Shown here piece by piece: positions 1-7,831 of a DNA stretch of 13,401 bases. Made by a program: the position numbers and the translations under genes. The stretch covers positions 6,132 to 19,532 of the forward strand of contig DHJG01000140.1 of assembly GCA_002404215.1 (NCBI GenBank), written 5' to 3'. The notes below the pieces were generated by a model. It saw nothing but the letters and a program-made list of their open reading frames with translations, was not told where the DNA came from and made no database searches. The DNA is from Desulfosporosinus sp. UBA4726 (lineage in GTDB: Bacteria; Bacillota; Desulfitobacteriia; Desulfitobacteriales; Desulfitobacteriaceae). The number at the start of each line of letters is the position of its first letter. Positions within the stretch are counted from its first letter, which is position 1.

Positions 1-185
1 AACAAGTCAGCGTTAATCAAAAAAGCGGTTTGTGCTTGTGTTAAACCAGCAGCAGCTGCGATGATCAAAGGGACAGCAACCGCCCCAGCATACATCGCCA
101 ACACATGTTGGAATCCGTACAAAAAAAGTTTCCCGGCAGGCAGAACTTCATCAACAGGTGCAACAACATTTTTGGCATTAGCCAT
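1..185 (-). CDS. NCS2-family purine (xanthine/uracil-type) permease, N-terminal part only
   Basis: The reverse strand reads from ATG at 185 off the window edge, giving the first 61 residues. After a short polar N-terminus the protein has a first membrane segment containing QHVLAMYAGAVAVPLII (residues 26-42), the hallmark start of nucleobase:cation symporter-2 (NCS2) permeases such as PbuX and UraA. A perfect AGGAGG (195-200) lies 9 bases upstream of the ATG, so the start is secure. These proteins import xanthine, uric acid or uracil across the cytoplasmic membrane by ion symport. Its position after xdhABC and ygfK favours a purine substrate, which is inference. It appears to have its own sigma-54 promoter at 297-313. 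Most of the gene (typically about 430-460 residues) lies outside the window, so substrate-determining residues cannot be checked. Confidence 0.88.
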   Translation of the reverse strand, partial: MANAKNVVAPVDEVLPAGKLFLYGFQHVLAMYAGAVAVPLIIAAAAGLTQAQTAFLINADL

Positions 186-296
186 TATTACGTTCCTCCT
201 TATTTATACGCAGAATTATCTGATGTTAGCCCCTTGCCACCTCCTCGCCCTAGAATCCAAAGAGAAACTACATTTAGACCGGATAGCCAACTATAT

Positions 297-313
297 AGCA
301 AGATTCGTGCCAA
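297..313 (-). promoter_or_regulatory. Sigma-54 (-24/-12) promoter for the permease gene
   Basis: The reverse strand reads TTGGCACGAATCTTGCT, which fits the sigma-54 consensus TGGCAC-N5-TTGC(A/T), with the -24 GG and -12 GC correctly spaced. It is oriented toward the permease start 112 bases downstream and lies in non-coding DNA. An upstream palindrome at 374-392 would be the activator site. The encoded sigma-54 activator at 7832-9601 is the obvious partner. Confidence 0.8.
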
Positions 314-373
314 TCCAATAAAAATCGCTGAATTCGCCTATGATAAGGTTTTTTGCGAGCATACTATATTGGA

Positions 374-392
374 CTTTATCATAATGATAAAG
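374..392. promoter_or_regulatory. Palindromic activator site (UAS) upstream of the permease
   Basis: CTTTATCATAATGATAAAG is a perfect 19-base palindrome around one central A, centred about 70 bases upstream of the -24 element at 297-313. Its core, TTATC-N5-GATAA (376-390), recurs twice upstream of the xdhA sigma-54 promoter (7735-7749 and 7754-7768). Enhancer-binding activators bind such dyads at this kind of distance. That the activator at 7832-9601 binds it is inference. Confidence 0.65.
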
Positions 393-471
393 ATTCTAAT
401 AAAAACTCAGCAAGTCAGAATCCTTCTACTATTTTTTGGTCTAGACTCATTGTTACAGTTTCTTTGCTTGT

Positions 472-507
472 TTATCATTTTGATCAATAAGCTTATCAAT
501 ACAATAA
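472..507. promoter_or_regulatory. Two imperfect copies of the TTATC-N5-GATAA site
   Basis: TTATC-ATTTT-GATCA (472-486) and TTATC-AATAC-AATAA (493-507) each match nine of the ten fixed bases of the dyad found at 376-390 and 7735-7768. They are spaced 21 bases apart, close to two helical turns, like the 19-base spacing of the pair ahead of xdhA. The surrounding DNA is AT-rich, so chance matches are possible. They could be auxiliary enhancer sites for the permease promoter. Confidence 0.3.
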
Positions 508-513
508 TATTTA

Positions 514-543
514 AGAGAGGCCGATGTATATATTGACCTCTCT
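514..543 (-). terminator. Hairpin after ygfK, possible weak terminator
   Basis: The inverted repeat AGAGAGG (514-520) / CCTCTCT (537-543) has a 16-base loop. It lies 18 bases beyond the ygfK stop, and on the reverse strand is followed by an AT-rich but interrupted run (TTAAATATTATTG). It is a plausible end for the xdhABC-ygfK transcript and would separate it from the permease. The short stem, large loop and imperfect U-tract make it weak. Confidence 0.4.
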
Positions 544-560
544 AACTATGCGTATTATTT

Positions 561-3500
561 CTAAATTTTATACAGATAGGCGTACTGTTTAATAACGGTC
601 CAAATAAAGGCGGCGATGGAGTGATCGATCGGTACATCTGTTTTGCCTGATTTATCAAACTTGACCGTACTTATTTCTCCAGCAAGACGAAGCGTAATGT
701 TCGCTCCGGTGTCCGCGTCGCCTTCCACAATCAGAAAGCCAGAGTTGGTACTTTCCTGGAAGTCTTTTTCGCTCCAGAACAACGTTAATTTAACCTTGTA
801 AGGCTCACTAGAATAAGGGCAGAAGGTCGCACAGTTTCCACATTCATTACACATTCCGTCGACATGAAGGATCTGATTGAGATTAGTTAACCCCTCTCCC
901 TGGACTGGAATCATTAGATTGGCGCGGTTTGGACAAACCTCGGCACAGATATTACACACGGTGTTACACTCTAAGCATCGGCTTGATTCTTGTTCATGAT
1001 CGCAGACTGGTTTCATGACACCTTTCTTTTCAGCAATTTCTAACAACTGAATTTTCCGGTTAAAGTCGATCCGCGACGCAAACTCTTGATTAAACTCAAG
1101 CTCTTCTTTTTCTAGTATCGCTTTTGCCACTTGCGTTCCATGCTTAATAGCTCCGACCACAGTCCAAGGTCCAACAAGGGCATCTCCACCGATATAGACA
1201 TCGTTCACATTGCTTTCCAGCGTTTCGTTATTAACTAGGATCTTACGTTTGTCCCCTAAAGCAATCCCATTGCTCTGCAACAAATCATAATCAATCAGCT
1301 CCCCAATTGCCGACAAAACGGTATCGATCGCCAATTCTTCAAACACACCTTCTTTGGCCACAGGGCTCCTCCGACCGGACTCATCCGCTTGACCCAACTC
1401 CATCGCTTGGCATTTCAGCACACCATCACTCAACGAAACAGGAGCCAGAAGTTCTTTGAAGATAACACCATCTTCCACCGCATAGTGCAATTCTTCCTGG
1501 TCTGCTGGCATGTAGTCTTTCGTTCGACGATAGACGATATAGACATTCTCCACGCCTTTTACTCTAAGGGCTGCTCGTGCTGAATCCATAGCAGAGTTAC
1601 CGCCTCCAACTACTGCCACATTCTTGCCAAGCTTCAAGGAATCACGGTTCGCATTAAAGGCCTCTAAAAAGGAAATCGCCCCCATAACCAGAGTGTTATC
1701 CCCTTTTAGTTCGAGAGTGTTTGTCTTGCCTGCACCGATGGCTAGATAGACATATCGAAAGCCTTTCGCTTTGTATTCCGCAACGGAAACGTTCGGATCA
1801 ACTCCAAATTCAAATTTAACGCCCATTTTCTCGATCAGCGCAATGTCCTTACGGATCGCTTCCCTCGATATCCTAAAGTCTGGAATTACATATTCAACTG
1901 TACCGCCAGCTTTCTCACGTTTATCAAAAACAGTGACTTCCATACCCCCTTTAGCGAGGAAATAAGCTGCTGCCAGTCCGGACGGACCCGCTCCGATTAC
2001 AGCAACTTTCTCGGATGACCATGGCTTTAGTCCCGAAACCTTCTGCATGTATCCCTGGTATCCTTTTTCTGCAGCCACCAATTTCTGACCTCGGATATGC
2101 ACAGATTCATCATAGTCCAAACGAGTACACTTCGTCATACAGTTATGCGTACAAATCGTGCCTGTAATGAATGGCAATGGGTTTTTAGACACAATGACAT
2201 CGAACGCTTCTTCATAGCGCTTTTCACCCACCAAGCGAAGATACTCGGGAACATCCTGTTCAATAGGACACCCAACCGTACATGGCGCGATGAAACAATC
2301 GAGCACAGACAATTTCAGCTCAGTTTTACGATTGATTACATCTCTCTTTTCTTTGAGATGATTGACATCGTCAAAGGCACTTTCTGCAAGAGCTTTTAAT
2401 TTTTCCATCTTGAGTTTACTAGACTCTTGGCTATTCATCAGTGGATCTAACAGGTCCGCAAGTTGCTTGAAGCGTAAATAGGCACCAGGTTTTAGTAATG
2501 TTGTGGCCACTGTAATTGGCTGGATTCCCGTCTCAAAAATTCGCTCAATATTAAAGGCATCTGCTCCACCTGAATAGGAAATTTTGAGATCCCCTTGGAA
2601 CTCAGCAGCCAACTTGTATGCCAGATTAATTGTCAAAGGATAAAGTGCTCGACCAGACATATACATTTCCTCACCCGGCAATTCCGATTTCATAATCTTT
2701 ACCGGCAGGGTGTTTGACATCTTGACACCAAAGTCTTTTTTGTGGTCCAAGGCAAAGGCTTTGAGACGTTTTAGCATTTCAACGCCGTCTTTAAACTGGA
2801 GGTCATGGGTAAACGATTCTTCCTTGAGTTCAATATACTTATAACCCATTTTATCGAAGGTGTTCCTCACATACTCATAACCCAAAAGCGTCGGATTCAT
2901 TTTTACAAACGTATGAAGTTTCTTTTCGCTGATCAAATATTTTATAATTGCTTCAATCTCAGCAGGTGGGCAGCCATGCATCGTCGATAAGGTGATTGAC
3001 GTACAAATATTTGGAGAAATAGTCTCCACAAAGGATTGATCTAATTGCTCAAAACGACCTAATTCTTCGATTAGAACCGCCTGACATTCCTTGAAGATCG
3101 CCGTTTCTGACGCGTCTTTGAGGCCTTCCACAAATTGATCGACCTTTGGAGACTGAATACCCTTGAGATCATACCCCACACTCATGTTAAACATGAAATG
3201 ACGATCACTTTGGTAAAACAGCTCTTTTTGGAGCACATGAAGCACAAACCAGGCTTTTACATACTCGTCAAAGGCGCCCATAATCGGCAGTTCTGTCGAC
3301 CATTCCGTGTTGTAGGCTTCATCTTCTGCTAGAATACAAGGCTTAGGAAATTCAAGCTCATCCATGATTTGGACGGATTTTAGCTCAAAGAAACGACTTC
3401 CACTCAAATATGAGGCGACAATATTTTGAGCTAATTGGGTGTGCGGTCCAGCTGCCGGTCCGACTGGAGTATCCAAAGCTTCCCCGAATAATCGGATATA

Positions 3501-3626
3501 CTGATCAGTCGTTTTTCGGAAAAACTTCGCTTCAGCTATGCCGTAAATTGTTTTACTTTGTTTAAATTCTGTGAGTACCCAATCAATCAGTTTTCTAAAC
3601 GGAATTTGCGTCATTTTATCACTCAT
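561..3626 (-). CDS. ygfK: YgfK-type flavin/Fe-S oxidoreductase ("putative selenate reductase subunit" family)
   Basis: The protein has 1021 residues and closely resembles E. coli YgfK (about 1030 residues) along its length. One example is TPVGPAAGPHTQLAQNIV near residue 53. Residues 1-420 form a dihydroorotate/dihydropyrimidine-dehydrogenase-like barrel region. Next come a helical Fe-S domain with Cys444/449/453 and Cys492/496/500, an FAD Rossmann motif GAGPSG (545-550), an NAD(P) motif GGGNSA (674-679), and two C-terminal cysteine clusters (Cys884/887/891/894/898 and Cys926/929/932/936) that suit 4Fe-4S centres. The parts match bacterial PreA/PreT dihydropyrimidine dehydrogenase with the order permuted. 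The ATG is preceded by GAGGAG at correct spacing. The gene lies 79 bases after xdhC, with no promoter I can recognise between them. The family name dates from a selenate-reduction phenotype in E. coli. YgfK-type genes have since been linked to anaerobic purine degradation, and electron exchange with XdhABC or reduction of a purine-derived ring is inference. It is probably cytoplasmic, as no signal peptide is seen. Confidence 0.9.
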   Translation of the reverse strand: MSDKMTQIPFRKLIDWVLTEFKQSKTIYGIAEAKFFRKTTDQYIRLFGEALDTPVGPAAGPHTQLAQNIVASYLSGSRFFELKSVQIMDELEFPKPCILAEDEAYNTEWSTELPIMGAFDEYVKAWFVLHVLQKELFYQSDRHFMFNMSVGYDLKGIQSPKVDQFVEGLKDASETAIFKECQAVLIEELGRFEQLDQSFVETISPNICTSITLSTMHGCPPAEIEAIIKYLISEKKLHTFVKMNPTLLGYEYVRNTFDKMGYKYIELKEESFTHDLQFKDGVEMLKRLKAFALDHKKDFGVKMSNTLPVKIMKSELPGEEMYMSGRALYPLTINLAYKLAAEFQGDLKISYSGGADAFNIERIFETGIQPITVATTLLKPGAYLRFKQLADLLDPLMNSQESSKLKMEKLKALAESAFDDVNHLKEKRDVINRKTELKLSVLDCFIAPCTVGCPIEQDVPEYLRLVGEKRYEEAFDVIVSKNPLPFITGTICTHNCMTKCTRLDYDESVHIRGQKLVAAEKGYQGYMQKVSGLKPWSSEKVAVIGAGPSGLAAAYFLAKGGMEVTVFDKREKAGGTVEYVIPDFRISREAIRKDIALIEKMGVKFEFGVDPNVSVAEYKAKGFRYVYLAIGAGKTNTLELKGDNTLVMGAISFLEAFNANRDSLKLGKNVAVVGGGNSAMDSARAALRVKGVENVYIVYRRTKDYMPADQEELHYAVEDGVIFKELLAPVSLSDGVLKCQAMELGQADESGRRSPVAKEGVFEELAIDTVLSAIGELIDYDLLQSNGIALGDKRKILVNNETLESNVNDVYIGGDALVGPWTVVGAIKHGTQVAKAILEKEELEFNQEFASRIDFNRKIQLLEIAEKKGVMKPVCDHEQESSRCLECNTVCNICAEVCPNRANLMIPVQGEGLTNLNQILHVDGMCNECGNCATFCPYSSEPYKVKLTLFWSEKDFQESTNSGFLIVEGDADTGANITLRLAGEISTVKFDKSGKTDVPIDHSIAAFIWTVIKQYAYLYKI

Positions 3627-3649
3627 GAATATCGCTCCTCAATTCTTTC

Positions 3650-3705
3650 CTTCGTCTTGTTATTTATAACCGCCCTAGATATGCTCAGCTAAACTGCGGA
3701 CGAAG
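3650..3705. repeat. Inverted repeat in the xdhC-ygfK gap
   Basis: CTTCGTC (3650-3656) and GACGAAG (3699-3705) are complementary and bracket most of the 79-base gap between xdhC and ygfK, leaving a 42-base loop. In the transcript this could form a processing or stabilising hairpin just after the xdhC stop. There is no U-tract, so it is not an intrinsic terminator. A seven-base repeat at this spacing could be chance. Confidence 0.25.
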
Positions 3706-4230
3706 CTAAGACTTCTCCTGCAGTAAGTTTCCTTGATAATGAGGACTATCCACACACGTGCAAATATGCCCTTCTAATGATTTTTCGGCAGCTTTTAAGA
3801 TGCTCTGATACCCTGTACACCGGCAGAGGTGGCCCGAGAGTTCCCGTTTAATCTCCTCTTGAGTAAACTCCTTGCCACTCTCCACCATAGCCTTGGTAGT
3901 CAACACAAGGCCCGGAGTACAAAAGCCACACTGCACAGCCCCTTGATCGACATACGCTTTCTGTACCTCTGAGAGTTCCCCACTTTTCGAAGCCACACCT
4001 TCAATCGTCGTTATCGCTTTGCCATCTGCCCAGACCGCTAGATAAATGCAGGAATCAAACGGAATACCGTCCACCAGTACGCTACAGGCTCCGCATTCTC
4101 CCACCCCACACCCCTTTTTTGCACCAGTGTACCCTAAGCGATGTCTCAAAAGTTCCAGCAATGAGTCACGAATATCCACTTCAAAATTAAAAGCCTTATC
4201 ATTGACGGTAAACGCTATTCTTTTAAACAA
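3706..4230 (-). CDS. xdhC: Xanthine dehydrogenase 2Fe-2S subunit
   Basis: This is the small iron-sulfur subunit of a molybdenum hydroxylase, passing electrons from the Mo centre to FAD. With the chosen start it has 174 residues, against about 160 in E. coli XdhC. The plant-type [2Fe-2S] domain has Cys41, Cys46, Cys49 and Cys61, in GCGVGECGACSVLVDG. The helical second [2Fe-2S] domain has Cys101, Cys104, Cys136 and Cys138, in CGFCTPG and CRCTG. All eight ligands are present. An extra C-terminal stretch holds a Cys-x-Cys pair (157/159). No ATG is available. TTG at 4230 is preferred because GGGAGGTGG lies just upstream; TTG at 4254 and GTG at 4239 are alternatives. The chosen start overlaps the xdhB stop by 8 bases, typical of translational coupling. 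The order Mo-FAD-FeS is the same as E. coli xdhABC. Confidence 0.9.
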   Translation of the reverse strand: MFKRIAFTVNDKAFNFEVDIRDSLLELLRHRLGYTGAKKGCGVGECGACSVLVDGIPFDSCIYLAVWADGKAITTIEGVASKSGELSEVQKAYVDQGAVQCGFCTPGLVLTTKAMVESGKEFTQEEIKRELSGHLCRCTGYQSILKAAEKSLEGHICTCVDSPHYQGNLLQEKS

Positions 4231-5104
4231 GTTCCCCACCTCCCGCGTTAACAACTGCTATTTTTAAAGCTCTTTGCACGAGTTCTTCCACGAGATGTTC
4301 CCGATACTCTTTTGAGGCTCGCCAAGACGTTCGTGCTTTGGCAGAGTTGACCGCTAGCTCTCCGATCTTCGCCACGGTTTCTAGGGAAACGTCTTTTCCT
4401 TTGGCAAACTCCTCCGCCTCAAGACACCTCAACGGAGTTGGACCTGCTACGCCAAGTCCAATTCTGACGTCGGCAAATGTTTTGCCTGACAGTTTGCAAA
4501 CGACTGAGACGGCAAGTGTAGCAATATCCATCGCTTCACGCATAGCAAACTTAATATACTGCCCACCAAATCCCTGATAATCATCTGGAGAAATGAGGAT
4601 CTCTGTGAGAATTTCTCCCGGTTTTAGAGCCACCTTACCCGGACCAAGGTAAAACTCGCGGATTGGAACAATGCGTTCCCCCTTTACGTGCTCTATTTTC
4701 AACTGAGCATTGAGCGCGAATAATGAAGACGCACTATCCGCTGACGTTGCCCCATTGCAGACATTTCCACCAATCGTGGCAATATTTCTAATTTGTGGCC
4801 CGCCCATAGAGATGGCCGCCTCCGTTAAGATCGGAATCATTTCCCGTAGAATAGGATCATTAAACACCTGTGAGAAGGTGACCATCGCGCCGATGACAAT
4901 CGTCCCATCCTGCGCTTTCCGAATAATACTTAAGGATTTTATCTTACGCAGACTGAGGAGCTCAGCGGCTTCAAGCTGTCCACCGTGCATTTTAATTAGC
5001 ACATCCGTTCCACCCGCAATGAGTTTTAGGTTGGGGTTTTCGGCCAGAAAAGCAGTCGCTTCGTCGACGGTCTCCGCATCATAATAGCCAATAATATCGT
5101 ACAT
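4223..5104 (-). CDS. xdhB: Xanthine dehydrogenase FAD-binding subunit
   Basis: The protein has 293 residues, essentially the length of E. coli XdhB (292), and resembles it throughout. The two FAD-binding signatures of the CO-dehydrogenase-flavoprotein/XDH family are present: AGGTDVL at residues 30-36 and GGPQIRNIATIGGNVCNGAT at 101-120. The C-terminal SWRASKEYREHLV region is also typical. In the complex this subunit takes electrons from the 2Fe-2S centres and delivers them to an acceptor such as NAD+. The ATG at 5104 lies 15 bases after the xdhA stop, with a GGCGGTGAT ribosome site in the gap. Cotranscription with xdhA and xdhC is therefore very likely. I see no missing key residues. Confidence 0.92.
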   Translation of the reverse strand: MYDIIGYYDAETVDEATAFLAENPNLKLIAGGTDVLIKMHGGQLEAAELLSLRKIKSLSIIRKAQDGTIVIGAMVTFSQVFNDPILREMIPILTEAAISMGGPQIRNIATIGGNVCNGATSADSASSLFALNAQLKIEHVKGERIVPIREFYLGPGKVALKPGEILTEILISPDDYQGFGGQYIKFAMREAMDIATLAVSVVCKLSGKTFADVRIGLGVAGPTPLRCLEAEEFAKGKDVSLETVAKIGELAVNSAKARTSWRASKEYREHLVEELVQRALKIAVVNAGGGELV

Positions 5105-5119
5105 CTCATCACCGCCTTC

Positions 5120-7492
5120 CTAGATTAAGCCAGCCTTTTTGAAACCCTCGAAGACCCGTTGTGGATTCATCGGCAACCGATTAAAGGCGACACCCGTCGC
5201 ATCCAAGACGGCATTACGAATCGCAGGAGCCGGACTAATCACCGGAGGTTCCCCCAGAGATTTAACACCAAAAGGCCCGGTTGGTTCATATGTTTCCACG
5301 AAGGCCGCGCCAATGTTTGGAGTATCCATGATGGTGGGAAGTTTATAATCCAGCAAATTATTGTTGAGGGGTTTACCCGTGACTGCATCGAAGAGCAACT
5401 GTTCGGACAGGGCATACCCAATTCCCATACTCACCCCACCGTGCACTTGTCCCTCGGCCATTTGCGGATTAATAATCGTCCCTGAATCATGAACGTTATA
5501 AATTTCCAGTACCACAATCTTCCCAGTCTTGATGTCAACTTCCACCTCCGCAAAGGTTACCCCAAAGGGAACAGCATTAATGCGGGCATTGTTGGAAATA
5601 TCACTCGTAATCGGCTTTGCCAGGACACGGTCATAGTAAGACTGCATCGCAACTTGTTCAAGCGTTAAGACGCTTTCCCCAGAATGTTTATAGACAATCT
5701 TTTGCTCTAAAAGATCCAGTTTGTCCACAGGAATATCCGTCATGCTTGAGGCGAACGTGAGAATCTTCGCCTTAACTTCAAGTGCTGCCTTTTCGACCGC
5801 CATTCCTGATACATAGGTTTGTCTCGAGGCATAACACCCTGTATCAAATGGAGAAATGTCTGTGTCTTGAGTAGAGATAACATGCACCATATCCATGGGA
5901 AGGCCCAGCACTTCAGCCACCATCTGACCAAAGACAGTGTCACTGCCCTGTCCTGTATCCGTTGCCCCAATTTGGAGTTGTAGCGAGCCATCTTGGTTTA
6001 AGACAATCCTGGCTGCTGCCAGCTCTAACGCGACTGGGTAAGTTCCAGAGGCATAACTAAAGCAAGCCATACCTACGCCCCGAAGTTTGTCTCCACTCTG
6101 TTCTTTATATAAGACCTTTTTCTCGTCCCACTTGATTAAAGCCTTGCCTTTAGCGATACACTCACGGATACCACAGCTCGTGATCTTGTTTTTGCTGACT
6201 GGGTCCACAAATCCAACTTCCACTAAGTTCTTCTGACGAATCTCAATGGGGTCCATATTCAAGCGTTTGGCAATATCTTCGAGATGAGATTCAAAGGCAT
6301 AAAATATTTGCGGACATCCGTACCCGCGCATCGCCCCAGCAACAGGTAAATTCGTATAAACCGTTATGGGGTCATATTTCAGTGCCTTTGTCGGATAAAG
6401 ATAGCGGAATTTCCCCCCGGCACTGCCCGCAATAGAATGACCGTGTGAGGCGTAGGCCCCGGTATTAGAGACGGCAGAAATATGAATTCCGATGATTTTC
6501 CCATTGTGATTAATTCCTGTTTTAATTTTAAACTTAAAGGCATGACGAGTTCGCGTGTCAATCATAGATTCTTCCCGAGTGAGTTCTATTTTTACTGGTC
6601 TCCCACCCACGGCCAAGGTCATCGCCGCGTTTAGGGGTTCAATACAGACATCTTGCTTGTTGCCAAACCCACCGCCGACAAACGGTTTGATCACGCGCAC
6701 CTTACCCCAAGGAAGCCCTAGCGCTTGAGCAACCACACGGCGCACAATTTGAGGAATCTGAGTCGAGGTAACAATCACGATTCGCCCATCCGTATCCTGA
6801 TAAGCATACGAGGTCTGATTTTCCATATGGCAATGTTGGACAATACTGGTTTCGTACTCGCCTTCAATGACAAGATCCGATTCTTTAAAGGCTTCTTCCA
6901 CATCTCCAATGGCGAACCCACCCGACGCTAAAATATTTCGTTCGCGTCCTTCATGAATTAACGGAGCTCCTTCTCTGAGAGCAGCATCCGTGCTCGTTAA
7001 CGCTTCTAGGACTTCATATTCAACCTTAATCAACTTCAGGGCCTTTTCAGCGATAAGTTCATCTGTCGCCACGACAGCCGCTATATTATCTCCGATAAAA
7101 CGAGCTTTCTTCGTCAAAATATGACGGTCTTCAACATCCCTATGACCGGGATCAAGCGAATAGGGATGTCCCGCCGTACCAAATTTTATCCGTTTTAGCT
7201 CTAATTCTTCCGCTAACTCTTTCTCTATAACGTCCTCTATAACACCAGGCAACGTCGTAGAATAGTTAATTCGCGGCAAGTCTTTATATGTCAATACGGC
7301 CTCTACGCCGGGCAATGCCCTAGCCAGACTCACGTCAATCGATTTAATAATCGCATGCGCATAAGGACTGTGTAGTATTTTCCCGACTAACATATCCCTT
7401 TCAGAAAAATCGTCCGTATACTTAGCCTTACCTGTAACCTTAGCGATAGCATCCACTTTGCGAACGCTTTTCCCTACTACTTTGTAAGCCAT
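5120..7492 (-). CDS. xdhA: Xanthine dehydrogenase molybdopterin-binding (catalytic) subunit
   Basis: From ATG at 7492 the protein has 790 residues, somewhat longer than E. coli XdhA (about 750). It carries the large-subunit motifs of the xanthine oxidase family: VGGGFGNKQD (272-281), AMRGYGCPQ with Arg389 (387-395), TDTGQGSDT (511-519), TGCYASRQTYVSG (551-563) and GVKSLGEPP (742-750). Glu748 is the expected catalytic base. The residue aligning by motif with the substrate-binding Glu802 of bovine xanthine oxidase (after GGGFGGK) is Gln280. The GFGNKQD form is, as I recall, shared with E. coli XdhA. The enzyme would hydroxylate hypoxanthine or xanthine in the cytoplasm, but the exact purine is not proven by sequence. 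ACGGAGTGA just upstream supports this start; a TTG at 7573 in the same frame lacks the support and lies near the expected transcription start. A sigma-54 promoter lies at 7597-7613. Confidence 0.93.
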   Translation of the reverse strand: MAYKVVGKSVRKVDAIAKVTGKAKYTDDFSERDMLVGKILHSPYAHAIIKSIDVSLARALPGVEAVLTYKDLPRINYSTTLPGVIEDVIEKELAEELELKRIKFGTAGHPYSLDPGHRDVEDRHILTKKARFIGDNIAAVVATDELIAEKALKLIKVEYEVLEALTSTDAALREGAPLIHEGRERNILASGGFAIGDVEEAFKESDLVIEGEYETSIVQHCHMENQTSYAYQDTDGRIVIVTSTQIPQIVRRVVAQALGLPWGKVRVIKPFVGGGFGNKQDVCIEPLNAAMTLAVGGRPVKIELTREESMIDTRTRHAFKFKIKTGINHNGKIIGIHISAVSNTGAYASHGHSIAGSAGGKFRYLYPTKALKYDPITVYTNLPVAGAMRGYGCPQIFYAFESHLEDIAKRLNMDPIEIRQKNLVEVGFVDPVSKNKITSCGIRECIAKGKALIKWDEKKVLYKEQSGDKLRGVGMACFSYASGTYPVALELAAARIVLNQDGSLQLQIGATDTGQGSDTVFGQMVAEVLGLPMDMVHVISTQDTDISPFDTGCYASRQTYVSGMAVEKAALEVKAKILTFASSMTDIPVDKLDLLEQKIVYKHSGESVLTLEQVAMQSYYDRVLAKPITSDISNNARINAVPFGVTFAEVEVDIKTGKIVVLEIYNVHDSGTIINPQMAEGQVHGGVSMGIGYALSEQLLFDAVTGKPLNNNLLDYKLPTIMDTPNIGAAFVETYEPTGPFGVKSLGEPPVISPAPAIRNAVLDATGVAFNRLPMNPQRVFEGFKKAGLI

Positions 7493-7596
7493 AAAATCAC
7501 TCCGTCCCAGCCTTAATTTTAGCTCTATGTCACAAAGAAGCACCACAGAGAGTGCGAAGTTTATTACACCCAATATTATCCCTTCTGTTGTTACTG

Positions 7597-7613
7597 TGCA
7601 AAATCCATGCCAA
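7597..7613 (-). promoter_or_regulatory. Sigma-54 (-24/-12) promoter for xdhABC(-ygfK)
   Basis: The reverse strand reads TTGGCATGGATTTTGCA, that is TGGCAT-N5-TTGCA, with the invariant GG and GC pairs at correct spacing. Transcription would start near 7585, giving a leader of about 95 bases before the xdhA ATG at 7492. Two dyad activator sites lie about 130-155 bases upstream (7735-7768). Confidence 0.82.
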
Positions 7614-7734
7614 AGCGTTGAAATGTCGAAAGGATGCTAAATTACTGACTTCTTCTTAGAGTCACTCAACAATGCCCTATCAAAACGAGAAGGATATTTC
7701 AACACTTCCTCAAGCCAACGGAGACCCCTTTAGT

Positions 7735-7768
7735 TTATCGAAAGGATAATAATTTATCAATTTGATAA
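7735..7768. promoter_or_regulatory. Tandem palindromic activator sites (UAS) upstream of xdhA
   Basis: Two dyads, TTATC-GAAAG-GATAA (7735-7749) and TTATCAATTTGATAA (7754-7768), are centred 19 bases apart, about two helical turns. The second is a perfect 7+1+7 palindrome. They lie some 130-155 bases upstream of the sigma-54 -24 element, just past the 3' end of the activator gene. The same core is found ahead of the permease at 376-390. This is the layout expected for cooperative binding by an enhancer-binding protein. The identity of the binding protein is inferred from adjacency. Confidence 0.7.
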
Positions 7769-7831
7769 TAATAATGCTCTTAAAATCCTATCTTCAAAGC
7801 ATTATGCCCAGAAAACATGAATTAACCATAA

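Noticed and set aside
61..536. Plus-strand open frames at the left end
   Set aside because: They run antisense through the permease start and its regulatory region, have no ribosome site, and encode no recognisable protein.
186..560. Purine riboswitch ahead of the NCS2 permease
   Set aside because: The conserved loop and junction bases of the purine aptamer are not found on the minus strand. The region instead holds a sigma-54 promoter and dyads.
7493..7573. Longer xdhA from TTG at 7573
   Set aside because: The extra 27 residues are unlike the family N-terminus, the start is close to the expected transcription start, and ATG 7492 has a proper ribosome site.
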